Assembly (NCBI GenBank): GCA_964574335.1
Contig: CAZNNH010000026.1
Span: 1 to 51,682, forward strand
DNA: 51,682 nucleotides
Direction: 5' to 3'
Source of the DNA: CAZNNH01 sp964574335
GTDB lineage: Bacteria > Acidobacteriota > Vicinamibacteria > Fen-336
In this document: piece after piece, positions 26,799 to 35,927 of the stretch
How positions within the stretch are numbered: the first letter of the stretch is position 1
Layout of the letters: every line of letters starts with the position of its first letter
Translations under genes and position numbers: made by a program
The notes under the pieces: generated by a model
Databases searched by the model: none
The model's input: the letters and a program-made list of their open reading frames with translations, nothing else
What the model was told of the DNA's origin: nothing

Positions 26799-28136
26799 TC
26801 AGCTCGCGGCGACTCGGTGGGCGGTGGCCTCGGCCTCCTGGGCCAACCGCCGCCCCCGCTCGACGTCCACCCTCAGCAGCAGGAACGCCCCCAGGGCGAA
26901 GAAGACCACCAGCGTCAGGATGGCCGGACGGCTCGAGCCGGCGGCGGCCAGCACCACGCCGAAGACGAGCGAGCCCATCACCCCACCGAAGCGGTCGAAG
27001 ACCCCGAAGAAGCCGAACATCTCCCCCGCCTTGTGCCTCGGGATCATGCTGGCGAAGAGCGAGCGGGAGAGCGCCTGGACGCCGCCCTGCACCGTCCCGA
27101 CCAGGATGCCCAGGACCAGGAACTGCAGCGACGTCTGGAGGATGAAGGCGTACACCGAGATGCCCCCGTAGACGGCCAGCCCGACCAGGATCGCCGGCCG
27201 GGCCCCGATGCGGTCAGCGAGCAGGCCGAAGAGGAAGGCGAAGGGGACCCCCACCATCTGGACCAGGACCAGGGTCATCATCATGCTGGCGACCGGGATC
27301 CCGATGTCCCCTCCGAAGATCACGGCCATCGAGATGATGGTGTTGACAGCGTCGTTGTAGATCAGGAACGCCAGCAGCAGCAGCGCCGCGTCCCGGTGGG
27401 CGCGCAGCTCCCGGAAGGTGGCCAGCAGCCGGCGCAGGGCGACCCGCGTCAGGCCGCCCTCTCCCGACTCGCCGGCCTCGAGCTTCCGGACCGGCTCGGG
27501 GACACGGCGGAAGAGAGGGACCGAGAACAGGGCGTACCAGACCGCGACGCTCAGGAACGAGACCCGGCAGGCGGCGTCGGCGTCTCTCAGGCCGAAACGC
27601 TGCGGGGCGGCGATCACCACCAGGTTGGCCGCGAGCAGCAGGCCGCCGCCGAGATAGCCGAGGGCGAAGCCGGCGGTGGAGACCCGGTCCACCTCGTCGG
27701 GGCGGGCCACCGCCGGAAGCAGGGAGTTGTAGAAGGCCAGGCTCGAGGTCACCGCCACCTTGCTGAGGACGAAGGTGGCCAGGGCCCACGCCCAGTGGCC
27801 CGAGGCGATGAAGGTCAGGGCAGCCGTGGTCGCCACAGCCACCGCCACGAAGGCGCCGAGGAACGTCTTCTTGCTCCCCCGGAGGTCGGCGACGGCGCCG
27901 AGGAAGGGCCCGAGGACCCCCACCACCGCCACCGAGAGGGAGCTCGCGAAGGCGAAGCGGGACCGGGCCACCGAATCGGCAACGCCGGCGCCGACGGCCA
28001 GGGCGACGAAGAAGGGCGGGAACACGGTGGTCATCACCGTGGTCATCCACGCCGAGTTGGCCACGTCGTACAGCGCCCAGGCTCGCTGCTCGCGGCGCTC
28101 GAGGCCCAGCCGGTCCAGCAGCGAGGTGTAGGCCAT
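26799..28136 (-). CDS. Atg22/UMF1-like MFS transporter
   Basis: A 445-residue MFS protein with 12 predicted helices. The N-terminal motif ALYDVANSAW (about residues 20-29) is the signature of the Atg22/UMF1 group. The second half contains GLLADRIGARPAILVGL and QALSRSLFASMIPRHKAGEMFGFF. Fungal Atg22 proteins export amino acids from vacuoles; bacterial members have unknown substrates. The start at 28136 is chosen for a normal N-terminus; a GTG at 28160 is an alternative. It lies 69 bp before the lipoprotein gene on the same strand. Confidence 0.88.
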   Translation of the reverse strand: MAYTSLLDRLGLERREQRAWALYDVANSAWMTTVMTTVFPPFFVALAVGAGVADSVARSRFAFASSLSVAVVGVLGPFLGAVADLRGSKKTFLGAFVAVAVATTAALTFIASGHWAWALATFVLSKVAVTSSLAFYNSLLPAVARPDEVDRVSTAGFALGYLGGGLLLAANLVVIAAPQRFGLRDADAACRVSFLSVAVWYALFSVPLFRRVPEPVRKLEAGESGEGGLTRVALRRLLATFRELRAHRDAALLLLAFLIYNDAVNTIISMAVIFGGDIGIPVASMMMTLVLVQMVGVPFAFLFGLLADRIGARPAILVGLAVYGGISVYAFILQTSLQFLVLGILVGTVQGGVQALSRSLFASMIPRHKAGEMFGFFGVFDRFGGVMGSLVFGVVLAAAGSSRPAILTLVVFFALGAFLLLRVDVERGRRLAQEAEATAHRVAAS

Positions 28137-28163
28137 GGCCGACAAGCCTACCCGATCCACCAG

Positions 28164-28215
28164 GGGGACACGATCCCGAATCCACGGCTCGACGGCGGAT
28201 TCGGGTCATGTCCCC
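28164..28215. repeat. Palindromic intergenic repeat, copy 3
   Basis: The same 52-bp hairpin as at 6120-6171: identical outer arms (GGGGACACGATCCCGAATCC and GGATTCGGGTCATGTCCCC) and a different loop (ACGGCTCGACGGC). Conserved arms with a diverged loop indicate selection or mobility acting on the hairpin. It lies between the MFS and FAD oxidoreductase genes. Confidence 0.85.
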
Positions 28216-28227
28216 AGGGGCTGTCGG

Positions 28228-29871
28228 CTAGCGGTCCGACAGCTCCAGCACCTGGCCGTCGGCCAGCAGGCGCATCCTCAGCTCCGGGTAGGGAACGTCC
28301 TGGACCGCGCCGTCGGAGTCGAGGGCCATCACCGCCGCGGTGGCCGCGGACTGCCCCAGGATCATGAACACCGGCTCCATCCGGATCGAGCCATAGGCGA
28401 TGTGGGAGCTGGACGCGGCCACCGGCACCAGCAGGTTGGAGCACTGGGCCTTCTTGGGGAGGATGGCGCCGAACGAGATCGGGTACGGGCCTCCCGGGTC
28501 GACCTGGATGTCCCCCTCGTTCTGGACGTAGGCGCCCTTCTCGTCGCGGGCCACGTAGCGCTGGACGTTGTGGCTGTCCATGTTGTACGAGCCCATCCCG
28601 ATCGGGTCGGGGGTGGGGAGCAGTCCCCGCAGGTGGAGCTCCGTGGTCACGAAGTCGCCGACCATCCGCCGCGCCTCGCGGACGTAGATCTGGTGGGGCC
28701 AGCCGCCACTGTCCCGGAACTCGTCCGCCGCCAGGCCGAAGCGCCCCATCTTCTCCCTGACCTCCTCGGGGACGCGCGGGTCGTGGGTCAGGAAGTAGAA
28801 GTAGCCCTTCTGGTAGGTCTGGTGCTCGGCCAGGATCTCGCGGCGCCTCTCGTAGCTGGCGTCGGGATAGTCGTCGCTCATGCCGATGTCGTCGGTGGAG
28901 AAGGAGCCGTGGTTGTTGGTGTCGGTCTTGCGGTTGGGGACCGGGTCGAACTTCCCGAACACGTGGCGGGAGCCGGCCAGCAGGTCGCGCAGCAGCAGCT
29001 CGTACTGGGCCGGGTCGTAGCCGTCCGGCTTGGGGAACGGGAGCCGGTTCTCCGAGGCGTCGGTCAGGCAGAGCCGGTAGTTGTAGGCCTGCACCCGCTG
29101 GTCGCCCTCGCCCTCCTCCCCCGGGCCGCCGTCGTGGACCCGCGGCAGCAGGCCGCTTGTTGGGTCGTCGGCCACCACGAACGGTGAGATCCGGTTCTCG
29201 AACTGGTGGGAGACGGCGTGACGGGTCTGCACACCGTCGAGGGTCTCGCCGTAGACGCGGTTGGCCTCCCGGCCCACCGTGTACTCGACGCCGGCGGCGG
29301 CCATCAGGTCCCCCTCGTAGCTGGCGTCGATGAACACCCGGCCCCGAAACGTCTCCCCGCTCTGCATCGTGATCGAGACGATGCGCCCACCCTCCTTCTT
29401 CACCCCGCCGGACCGGTCCAGCCACCGACCGCGGCGCACCGGGACCTGGTGCTCGCGCACGACGTCCTCGAAGACCTGCTCGGCGACGTGGGGCTCGAAG
29501 ACCCACATCGCGTCGCTGTCGGGCCGGTACCAGGCGTAGTCCTCCGGCCTCTGCTGGCGCCAGGCGGTGGGGTCGTCGTAGCGCCGCTTGACCCTCCGAT
29601 AGAACTCGCGGCTCAGGCCGCCGATGGCGGCCTTGTCGCCGCTGTCGGTGGAGCCCAGGCCGCTGGCGCTGAGGCCGCCCAGGTGCCGATCGGGGCCCAC
29701 CACGACGACGCTCTTGCCCATCCGGCTCACCTGCACCGCGGCCATCACCCCCGCCGAGGTGGCCCCGTACACCACCACGTCGTGGGTCTCGGCGGTCGGC
29801 GGCGGCGGCGATGGGGGGGAGCAGCCGGTGACGAGCGTCGCGGCCAGGATCGTGACGGAGAGACGGATCAT
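28228..29871 (-). CDS. FAD-dependent oxidoreductase, lipoprotein
   Basis: A 547-residue FAD-dependent oxidoreductase (FAD_oxidored/PF12831-like). The signal peptide ends in a lipobox (LVTGC). The dinucleotide-binding motif is VVVYGATSAGVMAAVQVSRMG (about residues 31-51), followed by RHLGGLSASGLGSTDSG, typical of the family. A second conserved block is FIDASYEGDLMAAAGVEY (about 190-207). The gene has GGAGGAAGGGGG 8-14 nt before ATG 29871. The substrate is unknown; related proteins occur with polysaccharide-degrading or -modifying enzymes. Confidence 0.85.
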   Translation of the reverse strand: MIRLSVTILAATLVTGCSPPSPPPPTAETHDVVVYGATSAGVMAAVQVSRMGKSVVVVGPDRHLGGLSASGLGSTDSGDKAAIGGLSREFYRRVKRRYDDPTAWRQQRPEDYAWYRPDSDAMWVFEPHVAEQVFEDVVREHQVPVRRGRWLDRSGGVKKEGGRIVSITMQSGETFRGRVFIDASYEGDLMAAAGVEYTVGREANRVYGETLDGVQTRHAVSHQFENRISPFVVADDPTSGLLPRVHDGGPGEEGEGDQRVQAYNYRLCLTDASENRLPFPKPDGYDPAQYELLLRDLLAGSRHVFGKFDPVPNRKTDTNNHGSFSTDDIGMSDDYPDASYERRREILAEHQTYQKGYFYFLTHDPRVPEEVREKMGRFGLAADEFRDSGGWPHQIYVREARRMVGDFVTTELHLRGLLPTPDPIGMGSYNMDSHNVQRYVARDEKGAYVQNEGDIQVDPGGPYPISFGAILPKKAQCSNLLVPVAASSSHIAYGSIRMEPVFMILGQSAATAAVMALDSDGAVQDVPYPELRMRLLADGQVLELSDR

Positions 29872-29988
29872 CGGGTCGCCCCCTTCCTCCCGGCTGGCCC
29901 GGGCTGCGGCCGGAGCCTCGGGCCGGCCGAGGGCTTCTCACGGCCGGTCCACCTGCTGATACTCTACGGCGCAAGGATACCTGGCGTC

Positions 29989-31935
29989 TTGAGAACGGCA
30001 ACGTGGATCTCGGTCGGGACCGTGTTGCGGCTGCTGTTGGGCGCGGCGGTCGTGGTGCTGTGCGGGGCCTCTCCCGCGCTCCGGGAGGCGTGGGTGGCGG
30101 TCGAGCCGACGCTGTCCACGGCCCTCTTCGTGGCCGCGGCGGTGGGGGCCCTGTGGCGTTGGACGGCTCGGCATCGCGGCCCGGAGGCCCTTCGGCGGGC
30201 GCGACGGCTCGAAGCCGACCTCGGCCGGGCCCTTCTCCGCTGGGGGTGGGTGGGGGCCATCCTCTGCATGCTCGCCCCGCTCTGGAGCCAGTGGGCGCTG
30301 CGCCCACCGGGAGGGACCACCGCGCTGGCGGCCCTGCTCGGCCACCTCCCCTGGAGCGACGCCACCGGCCACTTCGAGGGCGGGATGCGGTTGCTGACGG
30401 ACGGGGTCTTCGGCTCCTACAGCGAGCGCCGCCCGCTCAACGCGGCCTGGCTGGCGGTGCGTTTGTGGGCGTTCCGCGGGAGCCTGCCGCTGGCCCTGGC
30501 CTCGCAGGCCGTGATCGCCGGGCTGGCCGCCTTCCTCCTGTCGCGGGTGGTCGCCCTGCGCTTCTCTCTCTGGCCGGCGCTCGGCACCTTCGCCCTGGTC
30601 CAGGGCCTGGTGCGGGACGGCATCCCCACCGCCGCCACCGAGCCGCTGGGCGTGACCCTGGGCTGCCTGGGCCTGGCCGTCCTCCTGTCCGGCTCGGCCC
30701 GCTCCCGGCTCATCACCGCCGCCTTCGGCCTGTTCGCCCTCGACGTGGCCTTGAACGCCCGCCCCGGCCCGCAGTTCCTGATGCCGGCGTTCCTGCTGTG
30801 GGGCGTGGTCGTCTTCCGCTCGCGCTGGCGGCGGGCGGTGCTGGTCCTGGTCGCCGCCGCCGCCGCCTCGGCCCTGTGCACGCGCACCCTGAACGCCCTC
30901 TACGGTGCCGGCGAGGGCTCCTTCACCGCCTACCCGGCCTACACCCTCTACGGCCTCACCCGCGACTCCAACTACCGCCAGGCGCAGTTCGACTACGGCG
31001 ACACGATCGACCGGCTGGGGAACGAGCGGGAGGTGGCGCGCTTCCTCTACGCCCGGGCGTTCGAGTCGATACGCCGGGAGCCGCAGGTCCTGGTCCGGGC
31101 GCTGGTCGGCAACGAGCTGAAGTTCTTCGGAAAGCTCCCGGCCAACCTGGCGCGGATCGCGACGCTGCGCGCCTTCTTCTCGACCCCTGATGAGAGCGCC
31201 CGCCCGAACGTGGACGCACGCTTCTGGAACCTGGCGCTGGGGGTGCCGCTGCTGTTCGGGGCCGCCGCGGCGGCCATCGTCTTCATCGTCCGCGACCGGC
31301 GCTACCGGGGCTTCTGGCTGGCGGCGGCGGCGGGGATCCTGGGCTCGGTGCCCTTCGTCTACGGCGACGCCGGGTTCCGGGCCCTGGCCGCCGCCTACCC
31401 CGTCCTGGCGCTGTTCTTCGGCCTGGGCCTGGGCGCCCGGCGGCGGGCGCCAATCGGACCGGCCGCCGCCCGCGCCGAGCGGGGCCTGGTCCGGGCCGCC
31501 CTCTTCCTGACCCTGGCCATCGTGCTGGGGTCGCTCGTGCTCCCCGCGCTGGCCCACCGGCTCTGGCCACGGCCCACCCCGGCGCTGCTACGAAACGCCC
31601 GGCCCGGCGTCACCATGGTGGCCCGGATCGAGGACGCGCCGGCGGTCCTGGTGATGCGGGCGCCGCGGGCCCGCCTCTCCCATGTGCCGTGGATGCAGAC
31701 CGACCAGATGCAGGCCCTCCTGGAGCTGGCCGAGTTCCCGGACGACGTGGGCCTTTTCCGGACCCGGCCCCCCTTCTCGCTGGTCTCCGTCTACGACTGC
31801 GTGACGGAGAAGCAGTACCTGGTGCTGGGATCGGTCAACCTGCTCCGGCAGAAGGGCTACGTGCGCTTCGACGTGGAGCTCCTGGGCGGCAACGGCCGCT
31901 TCTACCGGGTGACCCGAATCGACTCGGTGGGCTGA
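29989..31935 (+). CDS. GT-C-like multi-pass membrane glycosyltransferase
   Basis: A 648-residue membrane protein with at least 11 predicted helices. The N-terminal loop after the second or third helix reads DATGHFEGGMRLLTDG then SERRPLNAAW, resembling the acidic first periplasmic loop of GT-C (PMT/ArnT-like) glycosyltransferases that use polyprenyl-phosphate sugars. The C-terminal soluble tail (about 545-648) has no known fold. The TTG at 29989 is taken as the start because AAGGA lies 11 nt upstream; GTG 30022 is an alternative, and the frame is open much further upstream. It is divergent from the FAD oxidoreductase gene. Confidence 0.65.
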   Translation: MRTATWISVGTVLRLLLGAAVVVLCGASPALREAWVAVEPTLSTALFVAAAVGALWRWTARHRGPEALRRARRLEADLGRALLRWGWVGAILCMLAPLWSQWALRPPGGTTALAALLGHLPWSDATGHFEGGMRLLTDGVFGSYSERRPLNAAWLAVRLWAFRGSLPLALASQAVIAGLAAFLLSRVVALRFSLWPALGTFALVQGLVRDGIPTAATEPLGVTLGCLGLAVLLSGSARSRLITAAFGLFALDVALNARPGPQFLMPAFLLWGVVVFRSRWRRAVLVLVAAAAASALCTRTLNALYGAGEGSFTAYPAYTLYGLTRDSNYRQAQFDYGDTIDRLGNEREVARFLYARAFESIRREPQVLVRALVGNELKFFGKLPANLARIATLRAFFSTPDESARPNVDARFWNLALGVPLLFGAAAAAIVFIVRDRRYRGFWLAAAAGILGSVPFVYGDAGFRALAAAYPVLALFFGLGLGARRRAPIGPAAARAERGLVRAALFLTLAIVLGSLVLPALAHRLWPRPTPALLRNARPGVTMVARIEDAPAVLVMRAPRARLSHVPWMQTDQMQALLELAEFPDDVGLFRTRPPFSLVSVYDCVTEKQYLVLGSVNLLRQKGYVRFDVELLGGNGRFYRVTRIDSVG

Positions 31936-31942
31936 GCGACCT

Positions 31943-33697
31943 CTACTCCAGGCGGACCCGGGTCTCGATGGCCCCGGCCTTGACGCTGTCGTAGCGCACC
32001 GTCACCTCGCCCTGTCCCTCGAGGAGGAAGAACAAGGTGCGCGACGAGAGGCCGTCCACGCCGGGCACCAGCAGCCGCTCGGGTCGGTGCTTCTGCAGCT
32101 CGACGTGGTCGAGCCAGGGGTCCTCCACCAGCCCGCTGGCCACCACCTTCGCCCCCTCGAGCGTCGCCAGGTCTTCACGGTGCAGCTTCTCCCGCCGCGC
32201 CACCGCCAGCATGGTGGGGATGGCGCGCTCGTTCACCACCGGGATCTCCAGCCGCCACAGGTCCTTCTCCAGCCGCTTCGTGGTGGCTTCTCCGAAGCGG
32301 ATCTTGGGCAGGTGGTAGGCGTGGAGCAGGACGAAGCTGCCGTTGCGGTGGATCTCCTCCTCGAGCATCCAGCCCTCGGGCACGCGTCCCACGTCGTGAC
32401 GGTAGCCTCCGATCTCGATGGCCCCGTACTGGGGGTGCTGGAAGCTCTTCCAGGGGATGAACTGGCGGCCCAGGGTGAGCACGTCGTTGAACTCCATCCG
32501 CTCCTCGTCGGTGATGTTCCCGTCCCGGTCAAGATCGGAGGGCTCCATGTTCATCTCGTTGGTGAAGCCGAGGGCGCCGTGGATCCGGTAGAAGTGATCG
32601 TCGGTGGAGCCGTAGGTGGTGTAGAGGTCCTTCCACGAGATGATGTACCTGTAGCCGGGGAGCATCCGCTCCCCCTCCTCGCCGATCAGGTCGTAGGCCT
32701 TCTTGTCCTCGGGCTGGAGCCGCGGGTGGCTCTTGGCCCCCGGGATGCGCAGGATCATCCCCCCCGAGTTGTGGAACGACTGCAGGGCCGCGATGTTGGT
32801 CCGGGTCAGGGCCCACACCGCGATGGAGCGGGTCTCCGGAGTGGCCAGGGGGTAGAGGGGGGCCCCGTTCTGGACGTAGCGGGGCTGCCAGCCGTACCCC
32901 CAGGTGCGGTTGGGATCGACGTAGCCGGGTCCGTCCTCGTTGAGCCGGCCGTCGCCGTCGTTGTCCAGGCCTTCGACACCCAGCTCGATGTAGTCGCCGG
33001 CCTCGTCCTTCTCCACCGGGACCAGCAGCCGGGGGTCCTTCGCGTTCAGGCGGTGCGTCCCCTCTCCCATCGGGACGTGCTTGCGCATCTGGGTGATCAC
33101 GCCGTCGCCGTCCAGGTCGTCGTAGCCGTCCTCGTCGACCTTCCCGTCACGATCGTCGTCGACCGGCGTCCACAGGGTACGCGGGTAGTCGGCGTTGGCC
33201 GGCGCGCCGAACCAGGCGGCACGCGAGTCGGGGTTGACCACCGGCACCAGGTAGAACACGGCCCGATCCAGCAGCTCGGTGACCCGGTCCAGGCGGCCGT
33301 AGTTCCGGAGTAGGAAGTCGAGGGTGTACACCACCGCATCACCTCCCTGCACCTCGTTGCCGTGGGTGTTGCCGTCGACGTACATGGCCGGCTTGGAGAG
33401 CGCGGGGCCGGTCTTGGGGTTGCTGAGCGTCACCGCCCAGATGTCCCGACCCTGGGTGCTCTTGCCGAGGCTCTCGAGCTTCACCCAGCCGGGGTAGGCG
33501 GCGGCGTAGCTCTTGAGCAGGGCGGTGACCTCGTCGAAGTCGTGCAGCCGGTCGAAGCGGGGGGCGGGCGGCGTGGCGGCCGGCTTGAGCGGCTCGGCCG
33601 CCCCCGGCGCGCCGAGGCAGCCGAGCGCCACCACGACCGCCAGCATGGTCGCCCTGCAGGACCGGATCGATGCGACTCGGGCTCCCGTGGCGCTCAT
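31943..33697 (-). CDS. Secreted M14 zinc carboxypeptidase
   Basis: A 584-residue exported metallocarboxypeptidase. ATG 33697 overlaps the previous stop codon by 4 bp; a signal peptide follows (hydrophobic stretch ending near CLGAPGAAEP). Zinc ligands: His112 and Glu115 in GNTHGNEVQGGD, and His309 in LQSFHNSGG. The substrate-binding segment is VDPNRTWGYGW. The likely general base is Glu381 (LGFTNEMN). Inserted between these are three Asp-rich loops (DDDRDGKVDEDG, DNDGDGRLNEDG, DLDRDGNITDEE) that look like calcium-binding insertions. The C-terminus (about 480-584) is a beta-rich domain. It cleaves C-terminal residues or a peptide in the periplasm or outside the cell. Confidence 0.93.
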   Translation of the reverse strand: MSATGARVASIRSCRATMLAVVVALGCLGAPGAAEPLKPAATPPAPRFDRLHDFDEVTALLKSYAAAYPGWVKLESLGKSTQGRDIWAVTLSNPKTGPALSKPAMYVDGNTHGNEVQGGDAVVYTLDFLLRNYGRLDRVTELLDRAVFYLVPVVNPDSRAAWFGAPANADYPRTLWTPVDDDRDGKVDEDGYDDLDGDGVITQMRKHVPMGEGTHRLNAKDPRLLVPVEKDEAGDYIELGVEGLDNDGDGRLNEDGPGYVDPNRTWGYGWQPRYVQNGAPLYPLATPETRSIAVWALTRTNIAALQSFHNSGGMILRIPGAKSHPRLQPEDKKAYDLIGEEGERMLPGYRYIISWKDLYTTYGSTDDHFYRIHGALGFTNEMNMEPSDLDRDGNITDEERMEFNDVLTLGRQFIPWKSFQHPQYGAIEIGGYRHDVGRVPEGWMLEEEIHRNGSFVLLHAYHLPKIRFGEATTKRLEKDLWRLEIPVVNERAIPTMLAVARREKLHREDLATLEGAKVVASGLVEDPWLDHVELQKHRPERLLVPGVDGLSSRTLFFLLEGQGEVTVRYDSVKAGAIETRVRLE

Positions 33698-35772
33698 CGC
33701 GACCCTCCCTTGCCAATGGTCGACGTCTCGACGTCGCTGCCGGCGTTCTCCGATGTCACGCGAACGGTGAGGACGGCGCCGGGTCGGGCCTTCACCAGCC
33801 ACTCCCCCTCGACGACGCCCACCTGGCCCTCGAGCCGCTCGGCCGGCCGGGACCGCTGTCCCGTCACCAGCTCGACCCCGCCGCCTTCATCGATCTCCAG
33901 CCGGACCGGCAGCCGGGAGCGGGCCCTCTGGGCCATCTTGGTGTGCGTCGCCAGCCGGCCCCGGTTGGCCGCCACCGCCTCCACACGGTAGACGTCGCCC
34001 CCCAGACCGGTCACCTTCAGCGAGGAGATGTCGACGCGGGCGAGCTGCCCGGCCAGGTCGATGGCGGTCTGGGTGTGCGCCTCGAGGGCCGGTCGCAGCA
34101 GCGCCATCGGCGGCGTCGTCTCGGCGAAGGGGTCCCGTCCACCCACCTCGGCCGCGGTGCCGTCGCTGAGCTTCACCGGCGTCCACTCGAGAAGCGACCC
34201 GGGGTCGTTCTCCTCGAGCCACTTCACGACCTCGAGCTCCCGTTGGTTGGCCTTGTCGTCGCCCTTCTCGCCGGCCTTCCCGGCCCCCATCTGGCGGGCC
34301 ATCTGGGCCATCTTCTCCGGCGTGGTCTGGCCCGACCGGACCCGCTCGGCGAGGGCTTCCGCGGTCATCTGCGGGGGCGCCCCGATCTGCTGGAGGAAGG
34401 TGGTCACCACCTTCCCCTCGAGGGCCAGGAACTCTTCGGGCGTCATCTTCTCGAGGCGGTCCAGGTCGAGCGGCTGGTCCTTGCCGTCGGAACCGCCCTG
34501 CTTGGCCTGGGGGATGCCCCACACGTCCAGCTCCACCGCCAGCAGCCCCACCTGGTAGTAGAGCCAGGGCGTCATCCCGCCGGCCAGGTACTGGGCCCCG
34601 GGCCGGTCCTTGTCCAGGCCCGCCTTCTCCAGGCGCTCCTTGTAGGCCTTGGCCAGGCGCTTGAGCACCTCGATGTCGTCGTCCTCGAGCTTGGTGGCGG
34701 GGCCGGCGCCCAGGAACTGGGCCAGCATCTCCTTGGTGATGTTGCGCTGGCGCACGAAGGGCTGGTCCTTGGCCACCTCCCAGACTTCGTCGAGGGTGTA
34801 CTCGCCCTCGGGATCGAAGCCCAGCATCTCGGCGGCGAACTTGGGGAGCTTGAACTTCTCCGACGACACGTCGCCGCCGCCGCCCAGGCTTTCGGGGAGG
34901 GCCAGCAGGTTGTTGGCCGGTCCGTAGACGAGGGCCAGGGCGAGGTTGCGGCGGGCGTAGACGTAGTCGAGGATCGCCCGGGTCTCCGGGGCGAAGCTCG
35001 ACCAGGGCCCGGCCTCCGGCTTCGGGTAAGGGAAGGCGTGGGGGAAGCTCTCGTCGATGTGGATGCCGGTCGCGGGGTCCTCGTTGTACTCGCCGTCCCC
35101 GTCGTCGTCGTTGCCCTCGCTCTGGAGGCGGTAGGCGCCGGCCCAGCCTTTGGCGGCGTCCCGCCTCACCATCAGCCGCGGCTCCTTGGGATGCGGCAGC
35201 CACTCGCCTGCCGGGTCGGGGATACGCACGCTGGTGATCCAGCCGTCGCCGTTGAGGTCGTCCGCGTCGTCCTCCGCCTCCAGCCCGTCGCGGTCGTGGT
35301 CGAGGCGGGAGGCGTTGCCGCTGCGCAGCGTGCGCGGGGTGCGGAACAGGGCGTCGTGGGCATCGGGGTTGAGCACCGGCGCCACGTAGAAGGTCACCCG
35401 CGAGAGGAGCTCGGCATGGGTCCCGCCGACCCCTTCGAGCAGCGTGCCCGCCAGGTGAAGGGCCGCCTCGGTCCCCGCGTTGTGGTGGCCGGCCACGTTG
35501 GCGCCGACGAAGACCGCGGGGCGCTGGTCCGGGTCCACCGGGCCGGGTCCCGCGATGCGCAGGACAGGGATCGCCCGGCCGCCCGCCGACTCGCCGATGG
35601 TCTGGAGCGCCGCCACCCCGGCGTGCGCCTTCTGCCAGGCGGCGAGCTGCGCCTCGACCTCGGCGAACGAGTGGTAGCCCGCGTACCTCTCGGCGCCGGA
35701 CGCGGGCCCGGAGAAGAGGCCCACAGCGAGGCCCACGATCGCCGCGAGCCCGACCCCACGAGTTCCGTTCAC
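33694..35772 (-). CDS. M14 carboxypeptidase-like protein lacking zinc ligands (predicted pseudoenzyme)
   Basis: A 692-residue exported paralogue of the downstream M14 enzyme. The GTG at 35772 has GGGGAGG 5-6 nt upstream and leads into a signal peptide ending near PASGAE. A gap-free alignment with the neighbour over the first zinc site puts Ala94 and His97 where His112 and Glu115 stand, and Gly284 where His309 stands. The NR pair of the substrate site reads ES (in DESFPHAF). The general-base Glu may remain as Glu414 (LLAVELD). Asp-rich loops (DHDRDGLEAEDDADDLNGDG; NDDDGDGEYNED) and a 130-residue helical insertion (about 300-440) are also present. It is predicted inactive as a zinc peptidase and possibly a binding or regulatory partner. 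Confidence 0.85.
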   Translation of the reverse strand: MNGTRGVGLAAIVGLAVGLFSGPASGAERYAGYHSFAEVEAQLAAWQKAHAGVAALQTIGESAGGRAIPVLRIAGPGPVDPDQRPAVFVGANVAGHHNAGTEAALHLAGTLLEGVGGTHAELLSRVTFYVAPVLNPDAHDALFRTPRTLRSGNASRLDHDRDGLEAEDDADDLNGDGWITSVRIPDPAGEWLPHPKEPRLMVRRDAAKGWAGAYRLQSEGNDDDGDGEYNEDPATGIHIDESFPHAFPYPKPEAGPWSSFAPETRAILDYVYARRNLALALVYGPANNLLALPESLGGGGDVSSEKFKLPKFAAEMLGFDPEGEYTLDEVWEVAKDQPFVRQRNITKEMLAQFLGAGPATKLEDDDIEVLKRLAKAYKERLEKAGLDKDRPGAQYLAGGMTPWLYYQVGLLAVELDVWGIPQAKQGGSDGKDQPLDLDRLEKMTPEEFLALEGKVVTTFLQQIGAPPQMTAEALAERVRSGQTTPEKMAQMARQMGAGKAGEKGDDKANQRELEVVKWLEENDPGSLLEWTPVKLSDGTAAEVGGRDPFAETTPPMALLRPALEAHTQTAIDLAGQLARVDISSLKVTGLGGDVYRVEAVAANRGRLATHTKMAQRARSRLPVRLEIDEGGGVELVTGQRSRPAERLEGQVGVVEGEWLVKARPGAVLTVRVTSENAGSDVETSTIGKGGSR

Positions 35773-35927
35773 CTTGACCTCCCCGCCCGACCCGCGAATC
35801 CGTCGCCCCCCGCTTCGGGATCGTGCGCCGCACATGGTAGCCCATCGGGCGGCGGTGCTGGTTGACAAGTCTGGGCGAACCGGCCGAGCATGCCACCCCG
35901 ACGCAGGAGCCACGAGGTGAAAGCCCC

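Noticed and set aside
29206..29988. In-frame extension of the GT-C-like gene to 29206
   Set aside because: It overlaps the well-supported FAD oxidoreductase on the opposite strand and has no membrane-protein character; TTG 29989 is preferred.
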